Origin: Austropuccinia psidii | Taxonomy: Eukaryota; Basidiomycota; Pucciniomycetes; Pucciniales; Sphaerophragmiaceae | NCBI GenBank assembly: GCA_023105745.1 | Contig: JALGQZ010000009.1 | Coordinates: 13,998,564-14,062,563, forward strand | Length of the DNA: 64,000 nucleotides | Reading direction: 5' to 3' | Part shown: positions 31,649-44,598 of the stretch, in pieces | Numbering within the stretch: the first letter of the stretch is position 1 | Layout: every line of letters starts with the position of its first letter | The notes under the pieces: generated by a model | The model's input: only the letters and a program-made list of their open reading frames with translations | Databases searched by the model: none | Told to the model about the DNA's origin: nothing | Position numbers and translations under genes: made by a program

Positions 31649-34600
31649 TCACTTTGTTATCATACAATCCACAGAGAACTTCTCTTTCTTCTTCAGATAT
31701 AATAATGTGTCTATCATCAAAACCCAACAGCTATATAAATATTGAAATGCGGCCAATCTGGTAAAAAAAGTCACATCAATCTTCAAAGTTTTCAAGATCA
31801 GAAAGTTATTGTTCAGCATGCAAGATGGCTCAGAGACTTCAAAAATTCTATTAATAATACCAAATCCTCTTGATTTGCCCCTCAGAAAACATATAACACT
31901 GTTGTCAACATTTTTGGATTCAGTTGAAAATATATTGTTCCCAATATCAATTTTTGAAGCTGGAAAATAACATGGTGAGACAATACTTGAAGTGGGATGA
32001 CTTGTGGATTGGACAGTAGTGTCTAAGCTGATACATGCAGCTATTTCCCTTGTTGAATGAAAATTCTGTAAGTACTCAACTAGGCAATCATAATTTTGTT
32101 GGTCATGGCAGGATGGTTTGTTATATTTTTGGTGATTGAAAAGGGCAGGTGGCCGTGATTCAAAAAGTTGCTTTATTTCACATGGGACAGATGGGGATTT
32201 CAGGAGAATGGAAAGGTTGGAACATTGACAAATGTGTTTAAGTAAGGTTTTATCTATATCATCTATCCAGAGCTGCAAGAAGTTAGTCTTATTCAGTTCA
32301 TGTGTTTAATTGATGTGAATATATTTCTCTTATTAATTAATGTAAACATTTTGTTACTTGTTGGCATCTTTGCAAATACTCCAATCAAGGGCTCATAACC
32401 CAATATGGCTGAGGCTTGTGCTGGGCCCCAGAATTGGAAGAGTTCTGGAATATGATCAGCAAAATGATGATTTGGTTTAATTTTCTGTTTTGGGAACACG
32501 TGTTGATTGTAAAGGCGGAATTTTTTCCAATGTTCAGCAAATGCAGTCGCATCATCCATTGAAACAGTCCAACCTGTGGGCTGTTTGATAGCAGTAATCA
32601 AATGGAATGTATTCTTGGTTAGTTCATTTGCAAGTTCTTCTTATTTATGCATTTTTCTCTGAGTATTGGGGGAATGGTGTTCATCTAATGACATCTGTTG
32701 ACTGAGAATTAAAAATGGAATGTAGACCTTGTATAAGAGAGCCCAATCAGAGGCTTCTAAACTACCATGAGAGGGGAAATCCATTTTGCGGGGTACTGTT
32801 GTCCATCATGAGGGAGTTATTGTATCAGATATGATTTTTTGGAGATGCTCCAGAGCCTCACCCTTGATCTGGTGATCACTAAGTGCACTGATATCCAATT
32901 CAGTGGGGATTTAATCTGCATCAAATGAGGGAATATCCACAGAAACACTAGATGGATGTTGTGTTTGTGAGAAGTGGGCAATGGGAAGTAGTAGGATGTG
33001 ACTCATTTATTGTTTTTGCTGCGTCTCTTCTCAGGAAGAAGACCTCTTTCAATATGATTTGATCAAGAGAGCTTTTGGACCTCATGGAATCTGAGTCTGA
33101 ACGGTTGGAGTCATTGGATTTCCTGCAGGTCCTGAATTATATTTTTTATTCCAACTCTGGAATGCACAGTTTGAAAGCTGAATGATCCTTCAAAATTCCA
33201 ATTATTCAATTATGCATTATGTCAAGATTAACCATTCTGGTTGCATCCCAATAGGAGAGGTCTTCCAAAATTAAACATCACACTCCATACTCTGAGAAAA
33301 TTGCTTTTCTTTGTTATGGGGATGCCAAAAGCCATTTTGCAATGGTTGATCTATGATTTGGGTATGTGCGTGTGCAGTGAGATTGAGGACCAATTTCTTC
33401 AATTTGAGCCTTGTGAATAGAGCAAAAATTACAAAAGTGATTTCCTGAGTGAAAAATAAATCCAGTTAGCTTGTGCAGGGCCACCACATCTGCAATGGCT
33501 ATGAGGATGGCAACACAGAAAAAGGATCCTGAAGGTCCTGTTGAGGTGGGTGAAAAATGGTAACCTTGCCACAGCTCTTTGAGCTCCTTGATCAGGGGCA
33601 TTAATAGGAAATTCAATTGAAGGTAAGTTGGCTCCTTTGGACCAGGGATGATTCCTGAAACACAGATGGATTCAATCTTTCAATTGGGGGGAGATTAAGA
33701 CAAATAAGCATGATAGGTCCAATGCTGGCCAACCAGGTTGGCATTCCATGTGCATTAAACCAGTCCACATAAATCAAGAAGGCCAATGCACAAGGAATGG
33801 ATATTAATGGGGGTCATTGATATTTCGTGTCCCAGTGAAGCATCTCCAGACCAATCCATCCCAGATCTCACATTTGTGGAACCTTAAGGCATTTGGGATT
33901 GTTGATGTTGATACAGAAATTCCATAACTCTAGCCTTCTGGAGAAATTTGGCAAGCTAATTTTTGAATGGTTTATAAATAAAATGTTTTTTTGGTATAAA
34001 GATTTGCTTGATGTTGGTTTTGTTTTGGGTGTGGGGTTCAAATAAATTGATTAATTTGCCTAATGATTGTGTGCAAGGGGGATCATGTTCATTTGGTTCA
34101 TTATGGCATTGAAAGTGGGGCTGTTGAGTTGTGACAGATTCAATGAGGCCATTAAGAAGTAAACATTGAGGACAAAATATATAGTTTTGAATAACTGGCT
34201 CCAATTGCAGATGTTCAAATATGGTACTGAGATCTTGAGGTATATTGCATACAGGAGTGGGGTGACCACCTGAGCTTGAGATACTGGACTTGATCAGCAG
34301 GTTCAGGGAAGGGTTGAGAATGTGTGAAGCCCTGCGGGGTATATCATACATTAATAATAGAATGGCAGATATAATCATTCCAAGGTCTTGTGGGGGAAGG
34401 TTTGGACTGCCGCTGTATGGTTTCTGTGCAGTTGAAGTGAGACCTAGTGGTGTGAATAATGTGCTTTGGGTCAATTGAGAATAATACCCTGGGAAAATTT
34501 GATCCAATATAGTTTTCAGGCACTCAGATTCTAATGCTGAATTAGGGATGTTTGGAAGAGATTTGGGTTGAATGGCTGATTTGACCTTTTTAATGTGCTG

Positions 34601-34740
34601 TATATATTGGAAAGGTGTGAAGGCAATTCCCTTCCTATGACCCTCAAGGGAAGATTGTGTTTGAGTTGAGAAGTGTTGACACCCTCACATACACATTGTG
34701 AAATAGCGGAGGGTTGACATTGTTGCAGGAATTGTGAATA
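31649..34740 (-). pseudogene. Tnp2-like (CACTA/EnSpm) transposase, decayed
   Basis: Minus-strand fragments appear in the N-to-C order of basidiomycete Tnp2 transposases: a Cys-containing N-terminal segment at about 34740-33956 (IFCPQCLLLNG, CQHFS), then 33616-33314 (FLLMPLIKELKELWQGY ... DVVALHKLTGF ... HFCNFCSIHKA), then 32601-32293 (HHFADHIPELFQFWGPAQAS, EPLIGVFAKMPTSNK), then a C-terminal piece 32278-31649. Stops and frame changes separate them. A functional protein would cut and paste the CACTA element. I found no convincing CACTA terminal inverted repeats, so the element boundaries are unknown. Confidence 0.7.
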
Positions 34741-35704
34741 ATCTTGGTTTTTTTTATGAATATCTATGGTTGATGTGCAACTTTTTAGGAGTGTGATTAA
34801 TTGGGAAAAAATTAAGTGATTATTTATGAAGGGGGCTATGATTTGAGCCAGTTGAGGATTTTATCCCATTTGTAATGATGGCCGAGCTGCAGGGGATAAA
34901 GTGTAACATGTCACATCTTGATGGGGGAATTGGTTAGGAGTTTACTTGCATAAAATTCCATGCTTCTCAATTCTTGTACATATTCTAGTTTACTTACACA
35001 TCGTGATACAGCCAGTTTTACAATTGAGGAGGTTGCATTAGTGAAGTGTCACCATTGAGCTGATGGGATTAACATTTGATCCAACTATGCTGGAATGCCA
35101 TCATACATGGATTAAACCTTATTACAGACATAATGATATAGCTCTATCACATAAGGATTTGGAGTAGAGCTAAAGTATTTGTATTTGGTTTGAGTGCAGT
35201 GGGCTTTTAATCAGTTGGAATGTGATTTGGAATTTCCTGCCTTTCTTTAAAAGGTGATGTCTCTTTTGTGGGTAAAACCTTCATGAATGTACCCTTATAG
35301 AGGTATAGAAAGCTGGGTAGTTTTGATGCATATATTGGCAGTTTGGATAAGTCACAGAATGGGACAATGGGGAGGGGGAAATGTTTATTCAATCTGATTA
35401 CTTATGGATGATGGATCCCCTTTGAGATCAATGAAACAACAAATTATATGCTGGTAGGCCTTGCAGTGTGGTTTCTGATGAAAGTGCAGTGTGGTTTCTG
35501 ACGAAAGAGGAGGAACCCAAAAATAGGCCAGGCAAATTATCCCAAAAATTGTTCTATCAGACTTCCGCAAGAGACATTTTTCCCACCAATCATACAATTT
35601 CTCGATTATAAATTTGGAATCCTTCACTTGAGATCACTCCATTTTATCATAATACTGAGCTGTTTTATCAAGTTGAAAACATTACTGTAGTTTTTTTAGC
35701 CCTC
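34741..35704. other. Unassigned intergenic DNA of old elements
   Basis: Between the divergent transposase and serine-rich genes. Two short minus-strand ORFs (35207-35392 and 35385-35627) are possible coding traces without motifs. Confidence 0.3.
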
Positions 35705-36093
35705 ATGTCATCTTTCAACCTGTGTATATCCCATTCAGGTTCTGTTCATGACTCAGATAATGACTCTAGCATAGAATATGTTCAAACAACACAGTCACCA
35801 ATGAGTCCCAACATTCCACTCACAACCCCTATTGCATCCTCAATGAATGTGTCAGGTCTCAACATTAATGTGGGAAATGCCATTTCTCAAACTTCAAGCA
35901 CTTGGTCCATTCCTAATATTTCTGTCACTACAATTCCCCCAAATCCCTCTAATACACAAATGCTTGTGTCTGAGGGGCCAGGGAGCATACCAGAAATCTC
36001 ATCAAAGGCTAATCCACAGTGCAAATTTCCACAAGACTTCCTCCTTAATCCTGTCCAGAATCTGGTGGCATCCCAGGGAAAAGTGAAAGGCTA
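35705..36093 (+). pseudogene. Serine/proline-rich ORF, copy 2
   Basis: 129-aa open frame from ATG 35705. It is Ser/Thr/Pro/Asn-rich with an acidic start (SGSVHDSDNDSSIEY) and is similar to 30370-30780. It is divergent to the Tnp2 pseudogene and upstream of further plus-strand coding traces (36300, 36646). It may be the first exon of the element's second gene; no family recognised. Confidence 0.4.
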
Positions 36094-36299
36094 ACCCTCA
36101 AGAGTCCAACGGAATCTCAGCTTCATCTGGGCCATGAAAAGTGGGTTGATGGTGGGCGGCAAAAAAGACCATTGGAAAATGTTACTTGGAGTGGACTTTT
36201 GGGGGGAAATCCGGGATTGACACTTCATCAAAGTAAGTCTTTTTGATTTTGGACTATAAGCTTTTTTAAAATCTGACATGTTTGTTTCATGGGTTAGAT

Positions 36300-37560
36300 A
36301 TGGCACCTAAAAACAAGACAGTCCAATCTCAGGAGCCAATTGAAGATCATGAGTATGACCAGTCTTTATTAATTTTTCAATTTTTTAGCTGATGATTTGC
36401 ATGGCAGGTGATTAACTTTATGCATCTTCTCCTCTGGTCCATAAAGAAAAAGTCACTGGACATCATCATACATATGCCTCCAAACCAATAACGGGTCATG
36501 CCATTTCATCAAGAGAAAAAATCGTGGATGATGAGGATGAGAACATGTCTCCAACTCAAAGTGGAACAAATGATGAACCAAGGGGGATGATTTCATGACC
36601 CATGAGAAGGGCACTCAGTAAAATAGTGAGTTCACCCATCCTCAAATGCCCCTTTCCCAGAGTATGCTCAATCAATCTGGAATGAGACAGCAAAGGAACA
36701 AGGCTTTCAAAGCTGACAATTTGGCAAAATTTTCAGGCAAGAAGGGGAAACAAAGATGGCTGAAAGCAGAACTTCCAGAAAATGTCCATGGGATAAAATC
36801 AGCTGTACACACCCATTGCCTGTTACTACTCAAAGTAAGGGATAAGGATTTTTCCTCACTACCAGCACCACCCAGCACAGAAGAGCGTGAAATTGCAATT
36901 CAAGTATCTGGTAATCTCAGATATGTTCCCAAGGATGTTTTCAATGAGCCATCAACACAGGTTCAGTCTCAGGATTTCCAAAGCTACTGCAAAAATGAGC
37001 TCCACCAGTTAGGACTAGGAGAGCTCATGGAAACATCTGTTAAACAAGTTGATTTCTATGATGTCTTACCCTACCTTTTGTCTTGCACTTGTCAGCACCA
37101 AGTATCATTGTTACTGTTGGAACCACGATCGTAATAACTATGGGGTCTTGGCAGCTTTAATGGAGCAATATTTGAGTTATTTGGAAAGAGAATGGAAGTC
37201 TATTCAAAAGGATGCAAAGAATTTGGTAAAAAAGAAGGAGAATAAAAAGTTTGCAAAGATTTTTCAAAGGGTTAGTTACTGTATCTCTTCTTCACTTTGA
37301 AGTAAGTCTGATGATAATCTAAATGATTATGTGCAGACCTATGAGCGCTATTTGGAATGGTGTGATATGGCTAAATTTCCCATCCTAGCATCACAATTCA
37401 ATGACCCTCAAGTATGCGCATATAATGACAAGGTACTGGAAAATGGACATCAAGTTTACTGCAGAATGTGATTATGGTGGCCCTCATGCTTATTGAATGA
37501 GTTGGTATTAAAAATTGATAAAGACATAGAGTTTTGTAATTGGCTTAAACAAGGGTAAAA
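36300..37560 (+). pseudogene. Unknown plus-strand gene remnant (multi-segment)
   Basis: Coding-like segments: ATG at 36300 (PKNKTVQSQEP), 36646-37134 (162 aa: a basic KKGKQRWLKAELP start, a central NLRYVPKDVFNEP, and a DVLPYLL segment), then 37110-37290 in another frame (YGVLAALMEQYLSYLEREW, then a Lys-rich tail) and weaker traces to 37560. The frames are broken by shifts or introns. I do not know the family. The position between Tnp2 and the SNF2-like gene suggests one large DNA element, but that is inference. Confidence 0.4.
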
Positions 37561-38159
37561 GGACTATTGATATATTACCAGAAATTAGATCAATAGATTA
37601 CAGTGATATTCCTGAAGGGCTTTCTTTTCAGGTATTTGATAAATATTGGCTCAAAAGCTGTAGTAAGATGCAGACTATTGCCCTCAAGATGATTGAAATT
37701 CCAGTTATTAGCGCAAATGGGGATGCTCTCCAATAAATGAGTAAAATGAATTCAAAGTGCAGCTACCAATTAAGGTTTGGTGAGTTGTTTGCGCAGGTGT
37801 AATACAATCTGATTATTATTTCTGAAATAAGCAACATCTTGCTAAAAAAGTTAGAATATAAACAATATGATTTTGTACGTAGTAATTTACTATGGTGTCC
37901 CTCATCAAGATTTTTCTATTGCTTATTTTTATTGAGGAAATATTGAAGAAGTTCAATCCAGGTCATGGTGTTCATAATTGTGGACCTGTGACAGGGTAAA
38001 AAGGAGTTATCAACTTTATCAAACACAAATTAGATAATATCTGGAAGGCTCACACAGTTAATGAGTGCTTCTTTTCTTGGACCTATTGGTGATTGGAATA
38101 TGGGATTATAATGAAGAAATATTTCAGAATAGTAATACAATCAAGGACAAAGATGATCT
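37561..38159. other. Unassigned DNA
   Basis: Weak plus-strand coding traces only; nothing identifiable. Confidence 0.25.
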
Positions 38160-39800
38160 TGAAAGGTACCTTCCGCATGTTGACCTCAACTGAATGAGGA
38201 GTGATATAGGGAATGACCTTCACAGGTTGTTGTTGGCCAATGCGATGGAGTCAATCAACAGCTTGAGCCTCCATGGCTGGCTTCCAATTGGGCTCCTGGA
38301 AAAGTGGACGTCAGTGTCATAAAATTGGGGTCCCCTCACCATTAAATAGAAAATATTAGCACAAGTTATGTTGACCCCAGTTCCAGCTGCGGCAATTGAT
38401 GCAATGAGCACTTCACACTCAGGATTATTGAGGAAGTTCTCCAGGGCACTCCCCTGCACTCATGCTGTAATTGTTCCATCAATTTGTGCTGAAAGGATAG
38501 AGTGATGGGCCAGTGCAATACCAATTCTACCATAAAAAAAAGGTCAGATGGATGCACATTAGAATTAACTCACAAATCAAGAAACTGGGTCCATTGGGTG
38601 TAAACCACTGATTTGGCTGGACCACACCTTGATTTTTTGTTCTTCAGTAAGCTTTTGAGGAGGTGTGCAATTTTACTACTCATCATGAATGTTTCCACAT
38701 CCACAATAGTTTGGGTGATTGTTGAGTTATTCAGAGTGCTCCCACCCTCATGGTCTTCCAAATCACGATCTGCCATACTGTTCAGCATTATATGATGGTT
38801 ACAACATATCCACAGCCTATTAAAACTTCTGAAAAATTTCCCTCATCCTTTTGTTTTGGATGATAGGAATTATTCATATGATTCAGAATATTCTTTCTGC
38901 ATTTTTGGGTTGAGTGGGAGCAGTTTGTAGTGATGGCTAATAGTGGGAGGGATTTGAGATGGGAGGTTTTGGTGGGGCACAATGCCAAATGGAAAATATC
39001 ATTGCTACCTTTGGAAATACTATTCAGGATTAATGGTGACCAGTTATCTTAATCTGAGCTCTGGGGTTGGGTGATGAATAATATTATTCCCAAAAGGTCA
39101 TAAATGGTGTTGTGAATGGGTGTGCCTGTTAAACATATTTGACAGGATGATAGGAGGCTATTAATGGCACGGTGTGTGGCAGTGTAGAGGTAAAATATAG
39201 CTATAAGATGGGGGAAGCGTTATTGTACAGAATAAGAAATCTGAATTATTAAGAGATCAGACACTCATTGTGCTTCATCCAAAATTATACAATGCCAATT
39301 GATTTTAAAAATGAATGATGTAGAGGTATTTGTTTGTTTGAATTCATGGGTGATAGTATTGTAAGAAGAAATGATGATATCACATTTTAAGATGTCAGCC
39401 TCAGATAACGAGTGACAAGTGGGGCCATTGTTGGTGTTGGCTTCCAGTGCTCCAGCCTGAGCATGCTTGGATATTTCTGATTGCCAGTTGGTGATTAAGC
39501 AAGGTGGGTGTGGAGAAGTGGGGGTTTGTAATTAGCTGCTCCTTGGAAGTACCAATTAGTGCAATAGCCTGAATGGTTCTACCTAATCCCATATCATCTG
39601 TAAGCAGTCATCCAAGAGGGGTATTGGTCAAAAGCAATTTGAATGAGCTGACGAACTTGTTTTTAATGATGTGCCTGGCATTACAAGTGGATCCAGGGGG
39701 TGAGGTGGTCCAAAGGTTACAGGAAGATTGTCCATTGGAGATTTATTTATCCCAGAGAAATGCTAGTCCAGTTTTTTGATGAGGGAGGAGGGCCTATTAA
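38160..39800 (-). pseudogene. SNF2-family helicase, decayed
   Basis: Minus-strand motifs of a SNF2 ATPase appear in order: TPLG..LLTDDMGLG (39620-39585, motif I; TGC-type Cys changed to stop) then RTIQAIALIG, ILDEAQ (about 39288-39270, the DExx box), SSKIAHLLKSLL and KSVVYTQWTQFLDL (about 38690-38570), and LIASIAAAGTGVNITCA (38430-38370). Such proteins use ATP to move along or remodel chromatin; the helicase-like/Rad5-Rad16 type has this SIAAAG motif. Several stops and frameshifts make it a pseudogene. Upstream minus-strand ORF 39982-40185 may be its N-terminal region. Confidence 0.75.
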
Positions 39801-40450
39801 TCATGGATTGGGGCAGGGTCATCATGGGAAGGTCTGATCCACTGGGTAATTGTATCAGTTTTTGCTTGGAAGACAAAGAAAACACAGTTGGATATGAGGG
39901 GGGAGTGGAGATTGAAGTGGGAGTTGTGGGAGTAAAGAGTTGACATTAACTATGAGAATGAAAGTCATATCCTTTAGGCAGTTAAAGCTTGAGGTCTTGT
40001 TTTCTGAAACTTTCAATTATAAATAGAATGTTTGGATACCATGTGAAGAACATCAATGCTAGATTGGGTTTTGGAAATGAGGAATGTTCATCTGGATCAG
40101 TCATAAATACTCCCTCAACAAATAATGTTTGAGTAGGATTGGATTGGAAATTTTCAATCCATGCCCCACAAGAACCACAGTGCATGAAAGTTCATGGTGC
40201 CCCAAGGAATGGTATCAATGTTTTAGCAAGAGCTTCAGGGAGAGAGCCAATAGGATTCAGCTGATTGGGGAGATATGGAAATAGATTATTTTTATTTTGC
40301 CATAGGATAATTCAAGAAGGTAAATGCAAATTATCATGATTTAAGGTTATATCACTATTTATTTGAATACAAAGATTAATAATCCCAAGGAAAAGTGGTT
40401 GTGAAGGGGTTGACATTATGGCTATTATGAATCATTTGGGGACAGTGGGA
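39801..40450. other. Possible N-terminal remnant of the SNF2 gene
   Basis: A minus-strand 67-codon ORF (39982-40185, with CGSCGAW) is in the right direction and position, but it shows no diagnostic motif. Confidence 0.3.
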
Positions 40451-42500
40451 AATGATCTGATAAGGAAGGGTTAGCTAAAGTGAATGAAGAGCAAAAAGCT
40501 CAGGTGGTGGACATTATATGAGTGGCAGCAATGGGCCCAAAGGGGGGTGGCCTGGGGTTATGTGTATGGTTGTTTGGAACATGGGCCTCTTGGATTTATA
40601 ATTTTCATATTCAATTTGGGGCCTATATCAAGGAAAGGTGGCAAGAGTGTGGGTGAACCAATATGAATGCTGGATCTTCTGCATGTTAACCAAGGTTCAC
40701 ATCAACATACCCAAAACTGGGTGGGTTGTAGCAACTTCTTGTATAGTGGCATATTGGAAGCCTGGGGCCATGTTTGCTGGTGTGACAGCAAACAGTAAGT
40801 GTATCTTCCCAAGTTTAATTGTCCTACAGTGACCTTCTGGGCAATTTTGGTGGTGGAGAGGAGAATTTGAATGTGGGGATCTTTTTGTGTGGGCAGGTGA
40901 GATATGTATGGTGGCGTGCCACCAAACATGAGTTATTTTGTGTGCAAAAATTCTTTTGGACTGAAACATACTGGGATTCCAGGGGGAATGTGTGACTGTT
41001 GGCTGTAAGACAGGCGCCAAAGGTTCTGCAGTGCATGTGCAAATGTCAGGGGTATGACCCACGGTGGCAGGTCCCCATGCAAAACAATTCAGCATTAGGG
41101 ATCATAGGAGCGGAATATTTTAATGGGTATGACGCTGTAGATAATCCATGCTTATGGGCCTCAGGTTTGCACATGCAGGCAGGTGAGCATCTGCAGATAC
41201 GAGGGCCACCCTCACAAAGGAATTGTTGGTGGGAGGACAGGCGGTAAAAGGTCTGCCAAGCAGGTCAAAATTTCTTGCATATGACCCATGGAGGGGTGCA
41301 TCTGAAAGCGTGTGTTGGCCCAACAATTTGTGGGTATGAAATTCATAATCGGTCCTCAGTCATAGTTTGCCACAACCTTGGTACCTGGGTGAATTGACCA
41401 TTTGTGTATGACCTGAATCATTCCTCATCCCAAGATGACCCCCTTACCATAAGCTGAAATACACCAGCATCTCTGCAGTAGTTAGGCCGAGCTCTCAAAT
41501 CTTAATCAAAGGGATGCATTTGAGAAATTTGACTCAATTCCTTGGCCTGATTGCATGTTACATTCTTGTAAAGCATTTTCTCAGCCCCGCAGCAAAAATG
41601 AACACCAAAGGTGTACATACTAAAATGTTGGCTGATCTACAGATTAGGATGGTGTGATACTACTTCAGCCTCAATTCATATTACTGATGGGTATCCACCT
41701 TCCAATTATTTGCATAGGTGTAGCTCATGTGCCCCATGCTCAGAATGGTGATTCACCTGACTTGCACACGCCAGCTCAGCATGTCATGGTCAAAAGCTCT
41801 GGAAGGAAGATTTTTGGAACTCCATGTTTGGAGGACTTTTTGTAATAGTTCATCAGAAAGCCCACTTCTGTGCATTTTACCTAAGTGTGTGAAATGTTCA
41901 GCCTGTCCAAAATGTCTTCCAATGTTGTGCAACATTCTCAGGATGCATTCTTACAAAGATGAAATAGCAATTGCTCAGCAGGGGTTCATTTGATATTGCT
42001 ATATGAATATCTCAACAGCTGTGCAATTCAAATTTTCAGCCACTGATCATTTCAATTATGACCCCACAGCTGACCTGTGCAATTGGTCAACCCAAGCTCA
42101 TGCTGTATTCACTTTTCACACAGCCTCCCAACCCTTTGTTGAAACTGTATCACCTGGCCATAATAGTGGTATGCTTATTGCGGTGAGCTGTGACCAAATG
42201 CACCCTGTAATTTTCTGCATGAGGAATTTGTGGATTGCACACACCATGCAGATTCAACAATGCCATCACAAAAGCACTCCTAGGCAATCGGTGGCTTTTT
42301 AACACAACAAAGGGGATATGACTGAGTATGACAATTCAATAAATTTCAATACTCAGACCAAACCCCTTTGTTCCCCTGCCTCACATAGGCATTTCCCTTC
42401 TCAGTTGCAGCCAATGCTGTGACTGAGCTTTCATTTTTCCAACAGGCCTTGAAGCTGAGACCTTGGCAGGTGCTGCGACTGCTGCAATTGGCTCACCTTC
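40451..42500. other. GC-richer unassigned block
   Basis: Composition is clearly less AT-rich than its surroundings. Overlapping ORFs occur on both strands (longest 40697-41095, minus, 132 aa; also 41654-41845, plus) but none shows a domain I recognise. Probably old repeat sequence. Confidence 0.3.
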
Positions 42501-42505
42501 TTCCT

Positions 42506-42514
42506 TATATAAAA
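42506..42514 (+). promoter_or_regulatory. TATA box ahead of Zn2Cys6 gene
   Basis: TATATAAAA followed by a 150-bp C/T-rich tract (42520-42680), typical of a fungal promoter and start region. The Zn2Cys6 ORF begins 430 bp downstream, right after a plausible splice acceptor (TTTTAG at 42935-42940), so a leader intron is likely. Confidence 0.45.
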
Positions 42515-42940
42515 GACCATCTTTTCCCAATGCTCCCTTCTATTTTTTTCTCACCCACTTCATTTTTTCCCAGTTCAAAAACTCTTCTCATTCCTGTGCA
42601 TATTCCCCTTGGTCTTCCTCCCTCCCCACTCATTCATATCACACCAAACTAACCACTCCCCTCCCTCCCCTTTTGCTGTTTTTCTGCCAATTATACTTTC
42701 AGAAACCCCTTCTATCTGTATTGTGTGTCATATTTTCCATTTAAAAGTTTTGTCCATATTATTTTCTGTTCTTGATACTAAATCTTAATCATGACTTTCT
42801 TCTAGACTTTTCAACACCTCACTGTAGAGCTTTTTTATTATTTTGATCACATTGTAAATTTTTAATTAATTTTACATCTTCCTTTTTTCTTCACATGTTA
42901 CTTTCTATATGGATACTAACATAATTTGTATTTATTTTAG

Positions 42941-43829
42941 ATGTCATGCACTTTGTGTGCTAAGCAGGGTATCCCCTGTGTTTGCTCCTCCACAACAACC
43001 AATGCTTGTGATTCTTGCCGACAAGCACACAAAAAATGCTTGTTTGTTGTGCAACCATTCAGACCACATGGCGAGAGGAGATCCGGGCCAAGACCCCCTC
43101 TTGAGGACTCCTTTGTTGTCAACAATGATGAAAGCATTCCTGAGCAGTAATGGACTCCATGACCGCAAGCTGGCAGATGGGAATGCTTCCGGGCAATTAG
43201 CCCCATGCCCTCAATGTTGATTTGTCCACCCCCCCCAAGGCCACCATCCAATGTTCACTTAACTCCTCAACCAGAGTGGAGTGATTAGCCTGCCAATGAA
43301 GAATGGCAATAGCAAGAGGACATTTGAGCTTGAGCTGATTGTCACCCTTGGGATTCAAATGTCAAAGTAAGCTCTTATTTCTCCTCTCTGACTCATTTGT
43401 CTTCATGCAATTATACTAACTATTTTTCTTTACAAATATAGCAAAACCCACCAGCTCCCCCACAACAAGACATTCCTGTTACTTGTATGCCTTGCGAGAA
43501 AACTCTGTGGAAACCAACTCCAGTCCCAAGTGGCACCCAATGGTTGGAGGACTTGTTCTGAAGTAAGCAGAAAACCATTCCTTTGCTAGTTTAAGCTTTA
43601 GACTCAAGTGAACTGACTCCTTCCACCTTTTGTAGAACCCTCCCAACACAATGAGCCACCTATTCCAAGCCCAAGTCAATCCTCCAAGTCTCAACTCCCA
43701 TCACATGAGGACACTTTTCCTTGTGATCCTGAACCTGAGGTGGCTCAGATGCAATCCACAGATCTTTTGGTAAGTCCCCACTTTACTCTTTCTACTCTTA
43801 CCAATTTTTCCTCACCCCTCCTTGGCCAG
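42941..43829 (+). pseudogene. Zn(II)2Cys6 cluster protein, intron-containing, decayed
   Basis: ATG at 42941. Residues 3-33 form a perfect C-X2-C-X6-C-X9-C-X2-C-X6-C pattern, the fungal binuclear zinc cluster that normally binds DNA. The frame stops at TAA 43148-43150 and continues with frameshifts as a Pro/Ser-rich protein. Introns are visible: 43367-43441 (GTAAGC ... CTAAC branch ... ATAG), 43563-43635 (GTAAGC ... CTGAC ... GTAG) and 43770-43829 (GTAAGT ... CCAG). Exons 2 and 3 are Pro-, Gln- and Ser-rich. It resembles a multi-copy rust protein I remember; the number of copies suggests it is element-borne. Confidence 0.6.
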
Positions 43830-44262
43830 GCATTGAAGTCTTATCCAAAGGAGATCATCACCAGGATAGTCTCAAGATTCCTCAAAAAAATAATAAAAAA
43901 ATCACATTCTTTTCACTTATTTTCTTTTGTAATGCACTCTTTCAAATAGGTTAGTTGTAATCAATACACCATTTTTTCCATTTTTGTTATATTCCTTCTT
44001 CCTGTGAGATTTCCTTTTTTGCCTATTGTGCAAATCACCTATTGTGTGCAAATAGTTTGTGTAAGTTCCCCACTAAATGTTTCAGTCAGTATTTCTCTGT
44101 GTGAACCTCTTGCAGAAAATGTGCAAATAGTCACCAGTACCACCTCCTATATTCTCTGCTTCCATGGTTCTAAACCATATGAGCTCTTAGCCATAAGGAA
44201 CCTGAGGTTCCCCGCATGTGAGCAATCCACCGGAGATTCATGAGTCATTGCCTTTCCTATGG
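43830..44262. other. Unassigned DNA
   Basis: C/T-rich, no gene seen. Confidence 0.25.
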
Positions 44263-44598
44263 TCACATGCTATTAATCTTAGTCGTGTAAGGAATTATGT
44301 GAAGCATTGAGAGCCTAAACCAGCCTAAGGAATTGTTTGAATTGTCTGGAACCTGTACAGGTGTAAGGATTTGCATGTGAAGAATCGGGAGCCTGCACCG
44401 GCATAAGGAGTTGTTGGAGTTTTTGGGAGCCTGTACAAGCATAAGGATTTGCGTGTGAAGAGGAGGGAGCCTGGACAAGCCTAAGGAATTTCTGGAATTG
44501 TTGGGAGCCTTCCCCAACATAAGGAGTTTAAATTTTTGGGAACCTGGACAGGCATAAGGATTTGCATGTGAACAGCTGCAATCCTGGACAAGTGTACG
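44263..44598. repeat. Minisatellite, main block
   Basis: Units of about 40-45 bp based on GGAGCCTG(G/T/C)ACA(A/G)GC.TAAGGA, alternating two endings: TTTGC(A/G)TGTGAAGA and ATT(G/T)(T/C)TGGAATTGTTGG. A 114-codon minus-strand ORF through it is repeat-derived. A second small block lies at 44975-45075. Confidence 0.7.

Noticed and set aside
31649..34740. KDZ-type transposase in place of Tnp2
   Set aside because: Motif order (LLMPLIKEL...; HHFADHIPELFQFWGPAQAS) fits Tnp2/CACTA better.
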